Below are positions 60,992 through 64,000 of a DNA stretch of 64,000 nt, one piece after another. The notes below the pieces were generated by a model. It was not told where the DNA came from and ran no database searches. It worked only from the letters and a program-made list of their open reading frames with translations. How positions within the stretch are numbered: the first letter of the stretch is position 1; every line of letters starts with the position of its first letter. This DNA is from Cryptomeria japonica (lineage: Eukaryota > Streptophyta > Pinopsida > Cupressales > Cupressaceae): the NCBI RefSeq assembly GCF_030272615.1, contig NC_081413.1:20120785-20184784 (forward strand), in the 5' to 3' direction. Both the position numbers and the translations under genes were made by a program.

Positions 60992-61366
60992 CTATTGAAT
61001 GGTCTCACCTTCAACCATCCGCATGTATTCAAACTTCCCTCTAAGGCTTTCTTCCTTAGCTTGTTTTACATGCTCATCACCGCCATAGATATTTTCAAGA
61101 GTATCCCACACTTCTTTGAGATTTATTTTATCTTGGACATCAATAAACTCAATGTCAGATAAACTACTGATTAGGGCTTCCATGACTTGCCCATTCTCCT
61201 GAATCTCTCTCTTTTGGTCATCGGTGAGAGTACCGGTAGGGGCAACATAAGCATTCTCAACATAGCTCCAGTGTTGAACACCCATGCTTCTGATGTATAT
61301 CTTCATTTTGTCTTTCCATATATTGAAATTATCTCTGTTGAACTTTGGACCTTCCCTCTTCATCAT
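60992..61366 (-). pseudogene. gag: Copia gag N-terminus
   Basis: ATG at 61366. It reads FNRDNFNIWKDKMKIYIRSM and EVWDTLENIYGGDEHVKQAK, the UBN2-type Gag of Copia elements. TAG at 60992-60994 interrupts ETIQ(Q)YG, where a Gln is expected. The same frame resumes immediately and joins the next segment. Confidence 0.9.
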
Positions 61367-61423
61367 TGGACTGGGATCTTTTCCTCAAGTGGTTAAGCTT
61401 ATAACATAGAGGACCTGGAGGAT

Positions 61424-61435
61424 GCTCCGATACCA
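61424..61435 (-). other. Copia primer-binding site (initiator tRNA-Met)
   Basis: The minus strand reads TGGTATCGGAGC two bases after the 5' LTR; the canonical plant site is TGGTATCAGAGC, so there is one mismatch. Confidence 0.85.
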
Positions 61436-61437
61436 AT

Positions 61438-62914
61438 TGATAACTCAATGATGAACGGATAGTACCAAACCGGTACTGAGATGGGGGGGTGAATTAGTAC
61501 AGGCAAAAGCACATTCCTAAAATCAGTTGGTCAACAGACATTGCACTTTGACAAACAAACAGTAACACCGGTCTTAAATAGAGTACAACCGGCAAAACCC
61601 AGACTAACTAAGACAAGTATAAACCAATTGACACTTATCTTTTCATACAATCTAATGCCTCATTTCCATTTCACCCTAGTGCATGAACAGGTAATCAATC
61701 ATAAAAAACATATGAACAACTAGATCAACATGATTTACAGTTAGACATAAGACACTAAATCATCACATGAAAACATCGCATGAAAACATCACACATAACA
61801 CACAGATTTTTCACGTGGAAACCCAATTGGGAAAAACCATGGTGGGGATGAATACCCACAAGTTGTTTTGAACTCTTTAGAAGTCCGCTTTGTTAGGAGC
61901 CTTGTCCGGTTAAAGAATGATACAATAGGTTCCGTTAGGAACCAATCCTGTTAGGGATCACTCGATTAAGGGATGGCTAGAATACCCGATTAAAGGTTAC
62001 CTTGTTAGAGGATTTCAAAAACTCAATGGTTTTGAGTCACCATGTTAAAGGATTTATAGTAAACTGGTTAAAGCTACCCTATTAAGGGATTTCTCAACTG
62101 TTGAAGTGGTTAGAGATCAATAGGTATTACAATGACCTGGTAACAGCACTAAATGCCAATACAGATCCATTTTAGCTCCTCTTCTCCTTCTGCACTTTCA
62201 CTCTGTAGGTATCACTTCTCTCCTCTGGTCTGGCAAGAATCACATATCACTTTACTTGGATGCACACACACAACTTTTGGCAACAACCTCAGAAGAAGAC
62301 ACACCATCGACCTTATAGGAAACAGACAGGTCGGTAACATAAACCCTAAACCCTAAACCTGTTAGGTTAAGCAATTCAAATGGTTCAATCCTGACCGTTG
62401 AGCACATTGCATTAAATGTAACAGTCTTGAACCGATCTCAAGACGTTCTCCATCATTCATTTTCCACCGCTTTCATGGCGGCTGATAACCCATCACACGT
62501 TTTCATCGTTTACAGACTTTGCACATTCCTGAGGTAGATAGGAACAATCTCCTTCATGCAAGATCCTTCACGCGCACAAGGCTGACGTGGCAACACGATC
62601 TGTTCTTCATTACAAAGCTAACTCATCACACAAAGTCACCGGTTGAGTCTGCCAGGCTTGAAGCATTTGAATTGGAAACCCTGAAGTTGAGACTACCAAT
62701 CGGTAGTCGTACAAAGCTGCCATGTACCGGTTCTCATATTAACATGCCGGTTCACTTTGAACAAAACACATCACTTTACTTTGGCACAAATACTGGTTCA
62801 CAATGTCATACTGGTTCTTCCTTCTTCAACACATTTGACATCAATGACAACATACAATGTCATTATGTCCTCATACCGGTTCTAGTCTTCATACTGGTCC
62901 ACATAATGCCAACA
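61438..62914 (-). repeat. 5' LTR of the Copia element
   Basis: Paired with 55606-57091; bounded by the PBS on one side and by target duplication GTATC on the other. It carries the same GTTARRGG-type units and telomere-like CCCTAAACCCTAAACC near 62,343-62,358. Confidence 0.95.
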
Positions 62915-63814
62915 GTATCGTACGTTCCTTTCCCTTAAACTATCATAGAAAACTTTAAATCATCCTTGTACAAACTCTAATGAATGAGTATGATCATCAC
63001 TTATGTAGAAGTGATACTCTCTTACAACCTTTCTATCCTCCTCTGTGCTATCATCTGCATGCATGAATGCTATGTGTACAAAAATAGAAACTTGTGTAGA
63101 GTGATAATACATGGATGGCACTTCATTTTGAGGTTGTAGTGTATAATTTTTATTGAAATCAACTATAGAAGCAATGGTGCCAAGAGGAAATGTGTCCTTA
63201 CATAACTTGAATTGTTCATCTAACCATCGAGCTCTATGTGTATGCATTATGTACTCATAAACTAGTTTCTCTTGAAACATTTTCATAAATTGAGCTACAC
63301 ATATATCATTTTTCATTAGCTCACATCTCTTCAAATCTTTTCCATCTTTAACTCCATATGTGACTGTCTTGTATTTTTTGAAAGAAACTAGTTTTGTACC
63401 AATCTCATGTGTGCTCTCCAAATGTATGCATCTTAGTAAACATTGCAAACCACCACATATAGCACCTTCCAAACAAGGCATCTTATATTAAATGCAACCA
63501 TCATGTCTATTACATAGCACACTTGAAATAAATTTTCTTACTGACTTAGGAGGTGCTTGTATATTACATTCCTGCAAAACATCGTTAGTGTGCAAAGTAC
63601 AACAAATGTGCATCTTATCAATATTTTTTGGAATCAAACTATTAAACAATAACAATTCAATCATTTGAAATCATGCAAAAACAAAAAATTCACTTACTTT
63701 TATGTATAAAACAGTGATAGAAGTGCACACACAGTTCCAGTGGGGCCTTCAACGACCTCAAAATATTCTTTTGAGGCTATTGAGGCTCTTGGGAAACTAA
63801 AACTATGTCTATAA

Positions 63815-63990
63815 ACCGCGTACGTGCTACATTAATAACCATGTACGAGCTCTTAGACCATAAAATGTTGACAAGCCCAACGGTATTCTTTTTTCCCATT
63901 CTGGACTGATAAGTAGCGCGTACGCACTCCTAAGCCTAAAAAATGTTATCGCGGGGTAACAAATAATGGGAATAGTACCCTGTATGCGGT
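63815..63990. repeat. Right-hand subterminal motifs of the DNA transposon
   Basis: GCGTACGTGCTA (TAC at 63821), ATGTACGAGCTC (63844) and AGCGCGTACGCACT (63921). The last is the reverse complement of the left array's AGTGCGTACGCGCT. Spacing is irregular in the part visible; more copies may lie beyond the window. Confidence 0.65.
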
Positions 63991-64000
63991 TATAAGTAAT

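Larger units (their letters stand above)
55606..62914 (-). mobile_element. Complete Ty1/Copia LTR retrotransposon, 7.3 kb, nested
   Basis: LTRs at 55606-57091 and 61438-62914; on the minus strand they start TGTTGGCATTATG and end GAGTTATCA. Target duplication GTATC is at 55601-55605 and 62915-62919. The PBS, single gag-pol frame and polypurine tract all read on the minus strand. Domain order protease, integrase, RT, RNase H is diagnostic for Copia. The LTRs differ at many more sites than those of the Tat element, so this insertion is older, although it is itself younger than the transposase gene it interrupts. Confidence 0.95.
54508..63571 (-). pseudogene. DDE-like transposase gene, split by a Copia insertion
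   Basis: Pieces on the minus strand: 63571 to 62915, then (after skipping the Copia element and one copy of GTATC) 55605 to 54994, a 100-bp GT-AG intron, and 54893 to 54508. The frame passes straight across the insertion point. Landmarks in order: CNRHDGC near 63,500 and CLEGAICGGLQC; ASIVDFNKNYTLQPQNEV with candidate first Asp; LIWSDNCTAQFK with second Asp; KVGHGKGEYDGPGACVKRA with third acidic candidate; then the C-terminal region VYAVVAEESNEEG. From memory, many invertebrate and plant genomes hold uncharacterised proteins with D-F-x-E-N-Y, S-D-G/N-C-x-x-Q-F-K and H-G-K-G-x-x-D-G-x-G; I cannot name the superfamily. Stops: TAA 63488-63490 and TGA 62960-62962. A further 5' exon probably lies right of 63,700 (donor near 63,704). 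Confidence 0.65.
48790..64000. mobile_element. Large DNA transposon with two convergent genes (right end outside window)
   Basis: Similar GC-rich motifs (GTGCGTACGCGCT and relatives) lie at the left, 48,800-49,040, and, inverted, at the right, 63,815-63,990. Between them are a plus-strand multi-exon gene, a satellite array, and a minus-strand DDE-like transposase gene, all near-continuous in frame apart from point lesions. Removing the nested 7.3-kb Copia element leaves about 8 kb. Exact termini and target duplication were not identified; the right end lies at or beyond base 64,000. That the two genes belong to one element is an inference from the shared subterminal motifs and convergent layout. 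Confidence 0.55.

Overview
This window looks like nuclear DNA from a seed plant, most probably a gymnosperm with a large, repeat-filled genome. The clues are AT-rich spacer, introns with GT-AG borders, LINE debris, nested LTR retrotransposons of Copia and Tat (Ty3/Gypsy) type, CACTA-like sequence, and only two intact-looking host genes in 64 kb. The species is an inference. No tRNA, rRNA, CRISPR or bacterial-type operon was seen.

Layout. 1-3.5 kb: a 0.66-kb direct repeat flanks two exons of a TOM1-like (TOL) VHS domain, probably a pseudogene. 4.9-7.2 kb: a six-exon En/Spm-like transposon gene with one in-frame stop. 8.5-9.7 kb (minus): a plant BTB/POZ pseudogene frameshifted by a 16-bp triplication. 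11.06-11.40 kb: a CACTA terminus with a 39-bp phased palindrome array, abutting a decayed LINE. 13.6-14.7 kb and 45.5-46.5 kb (minus): two intact, intronless carboxylesterases (CXE, GID1-like alpha/beta hydrolases) that are close paralogues. They are separated by 31 kb made largely of transposons. About 15.6-16.7 kb: the 5' piece of a Copia element.

16,827-35,242 is a complete 18.4-kb Tat-lineage Ty3/Gypsy element with LTRs of about 1,386 bp and a CAATG target duplication. Its gag-pol frame carries protease, G-patch, RT, two RNase H domains and integrase, and it holds an antisense plant-mobile-domain (PMD) gene. The LTRs differ at only about a dozen sites, yet gag-pol has nine premature stops. 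35.7-37.4 kb: the 3' half of a LINE (minus).

48.8 kb to the window end appears to be one DNA transposon. A 29-bp phased palindromic array lies at its left end and related motifs lie at its right end. Between them are a ten-exon gene of unknown function (plus), a 359-bp satellite, and a convergent minus-strand gene for a DDE-like transposase family. That transposase gene is split by a 7.3-kb Copia element (55,606-62,914, GTATC target duplication).

The most interesting signals are the evenly spaced, CpG-containing palindromes just inside the ends of three unrelated element types (20-, 29- and 39-bp spacing), the unusual transposase gene, and the antisense PMD gene inside the Tat element. In the Tat element the two arrays are mutually reverse-complementary.
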